A DNA stretch of 7,341 nucleotides, taken from the NCBI GenBank assembly GCA_036505615.1, contig DASXTB010000343.1:1-7341 (forward strand), given 5' to 3'. Position 1 is the stretch's first letter. Every line of letters begins with the position of its first letter. This DNA comes from DASXTB01 sp036505615 (GTDB lineage Bacteria > Acidobacteriota > UBA6911 > JACQSX01). A program made the position numbers and the translations under genes. The notes beneath the pieces were generated by a model, which saw nothing but the letters and a program-made list of their open reading frames with translations, searched no databases and had not been told where the DNA came from. This document shows, in pieces, positions 6,319-7,341 of this stretch.

Positions 6319-6912
6319 CTAATTCTGCGCCCTGACGAGCTTTTGTACGTATTTTCCGATGAGATCAGTTTCAATATTAACTTTATCACCAACCCTACGG
6401 GCGCGCAAATTAGTATGCTCCAAGGTGAATGGAATAATCGCAACTGAGAAGCGTCGACGACTACACTCGTTTATGGTCAAGCTGATACCATCCACAGCAA
6501 CCGACCCCTTCGATACCAGGAAGGCTCCCAACTGCACAGGGATACGAAACGTAAAGAAGGTAAATTCACCTTGTGTTTCTATGGACTCGATAACTGCTAC
6601 CCCATCTACGTGCCCTGTAACCAAATGCCCCCCCAACCCGTCTTGAAGTCGCAACGATCGTTCGAGATTGACCAAACTGCCGATTCCGAGTAACGCGAGA
6701 CTCGTGCGATTCAGTGTTTCGGGTGAGACGTCTACCGTAAGCGTATTCTTGCCTTTTTTCATTATGGTCAAACATGCTCCATTGACAGCGATGCTGGCAC
6801 CAAGTTTCATCGAGCGCATGGGAAGGCTGGTCTCAACGGCTAGAACCGCCGACCTTTTATTCAGCTGCAGCGACGCGATTTTTCCTACGTCTTGGATTAA
6901 ACCCGTAAACAT
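6319..6912 (-). CDS. ribE: Riboflavin synthase, alpha chain
   Basis: The enzyme dismutates two lumazine molecules into riboflavin and the pyrimidine that RibH reuses. The 197-residue product begins with the diagnostic M-F-T-G-L-I and shows the two internally repeated lumazine-binding barrels. The first has V-N-G-A-C-L-T-I (Cys47) and D-V-S-P-E-T-L; the second has L-G-G-H-L-V-T-G-H-V-D-G (94-104) and V-D-G-I-S-L-T-I. It ends with the trimerisation helix D-L-I-G-K-Y-V-Q-K-L. Length and motifs are normal. ATG 6912 is the only start giving the family N-terminus; no strong Shine-Dalgarno site precedes it. It lies 66 bases after ribD and 38 before ribBA. The symbol follows the B. subtilis/general usage (ribC in E. 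coli naming). Confidence 0.96.
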   Translation of the reverse strand: MFTGLIQDVGKIASLQLNKRSAVLAVETSLPMRSMKLGASIAVNGACLTIMKKGKNTLTVDVSPETLNRTSLALLGIGSLVNLERSLRLQDGLGGHLVTGHVDGVAVIESIETQGEFTFFTFRIPVQLGAFLVSKGSVAVDGISLTINECSRRRFSVAIIPFTLEHTNLRARRVGDKVNIETDLIGKYVQKLVRAQN

Positions 6913-6978
6913 CGACTTCAGAATTAGTCTTCGCGCGCGCCCTGCTGCCGGGCAAGAGGAACCTCGATTCGGTCCGTT

Positions 6979-7341
6979 TCAAAGATATGCGGAAACGAGC
7001 GTATCAGTCCCCGACTGTCGTACTCGCATTCTCTGGACGGTAATCGCCTGCCTAACCCGTTTGACTCCCAGAGCATCAATCATAACTCGGCCATCGCCGC
7101 CTAGAATCATCGGGGCGTAGAAAAACAAGATTTTATCCACCGCCCCCTCTCGCAAGGCCCACGCTGAAGTCGTCGCCCCGCCCTCGATCATCACGCTAAG
7201 AATCCCCTTCGCCGCGAGTCTCCGCAAGATCGCCGTCCAAGGCATTCTTCCGTGTCGCAGTTTTATGCGCCAAACCTGTGCTCCCAAGGATTCGATTGCA
7301 CGGGCCTTTTGGTGCGACGACCGTTCGCTGGTGACGATAAT
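6979..7341 (-). CDS. ribD: RibD, C-terminal part of the reductase domain (cut by the right edge)
   Basis: RibD is normally a two-domain enzyme: an N-terminal zinc deaminase and a C-terminal NADPH-dependent reductase that together turn the cyclohydrolase product into 5-amino-6-ribitylaminouracil phosphate. Only the last 120 residues are visible, and the frame stays open to the window edge. The visible start I-I-V-T-S-E, then I-E-S-L-G-A-Q-V, the I-E-G-G-A motif (substrate/NADPH site) and A-P-M-I-L-G-G-D-G fit the reductase domain well. An in-frame TTG at 7285-7287 is not the true start, since family sequence continues upstream. Whether the deaminase domain is present cannot be seen. It is the most upstream visible gene of the block, so the promoter and any FMN riboswitch would be outside. 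Confidence 0.9.
   Translation of the reverse strand: MIVTSERSSHQKARAIESLGAQVWRIKLRHGRMPWTAILRRLAAKGILSVMIEGGATTSAWALREGAVDKILFFYAPMILGGDGRVMIDALGVKRVRQAITVQRMRVRQSGTDTLVSAYL

Larger units (their letters stand above)
964..7341 (-). other. Probable operon ribD-ribE-ribBA-ribH-nusB-leuS-lptE
   Basis: Seven genes in the same direction are separated by 66, 38, 23, 81, 7 and 4 bases in transcription order. None of these gaps shows a clear hairpin with a T-run or a convincing promoter. The largest gap, between ribH and nusB, might hold an internal promoter, but I cannot point to one. Several internal genes (ribE, ribBA, ribH, leuS) lack clear Shine-Dalgarno sites, in line with coupled translation. 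The operon claim is inferred from spacing and direction. Confidence 0.65.

Noticed and set aside
6913..6978. Possible FMN riboswitch in the ribD-ribE gap
   Set aside because: At 66 bases it is too short for the known FMN aptamer, and none of its conserved helices is visible; one would more likely lie upstream of ribD, outside the window.

Overview
The window carries a tight block of minus-strand genes (ribD, ribE, ribBA, ribH, nusB, leuS, lptE, in transcription order from right to left). Facing it from the left is a single plus-strand gene, rpsT. Every gene belongs to a familiar bacterial housekeeping family. LptE, an outer-membrane lipopolysaccharide-assembly lipoprotein, points to a Gram-negative (diderm) bacterium. 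The order ribH-nusB-leuS-lptE with rpsT nearby resembles deep-branching diderm phyla such as Nitrospirota or NC10, but that is a low-confidence guess. No mobile element, CRISPR array, tRNA or rRNA was seen.

Layout. Positions 1 to about 580 hold no gene I can support; the stretch is partly AT-rich and contains two DnaA-box-like 9-mers in phase. A good promoter candidate and a perfect Shine-Dalgarno site precede rpsT, which starts with TTG. rpsT and lptE converge over a 57-base gap with only a weak hairpin. From 964 to the right edge all genes read leftward with gaps of 4 to 81 bases, so they probably form one operon whose promoter lies beyond the right edge.

How the genes work together. RibD (only its C-terminal reductase part is visible), RibBA, RibH and RibE cover the riboflavin route from GTP and ribulose 5-phosphate. 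NusB is a transcription antitermination factor often found next to ribH. LeuS charges tRNA-Leu, and LptE serves the LPS translocon.

The most notable observation is in RibBA. The C-terminal GTP cyclohydrolase II domain keeps its zinc cysteines and catalytic motifs. The N-terminal 3,4-dihydroxy-2-butanone-4-phosphate synthase domain keeps its fold signature but has lost nearly every catalytic residue: the Arg-Glu-Asn-Glu loop, the metal-binding His, the late Glu, the Thr-Thr pair and the Cys. It is probably a pseudo-enzyme domain, so this organism should have another source of dihydroxybutanone phosphate. Nothing else in the window looks like a new system.
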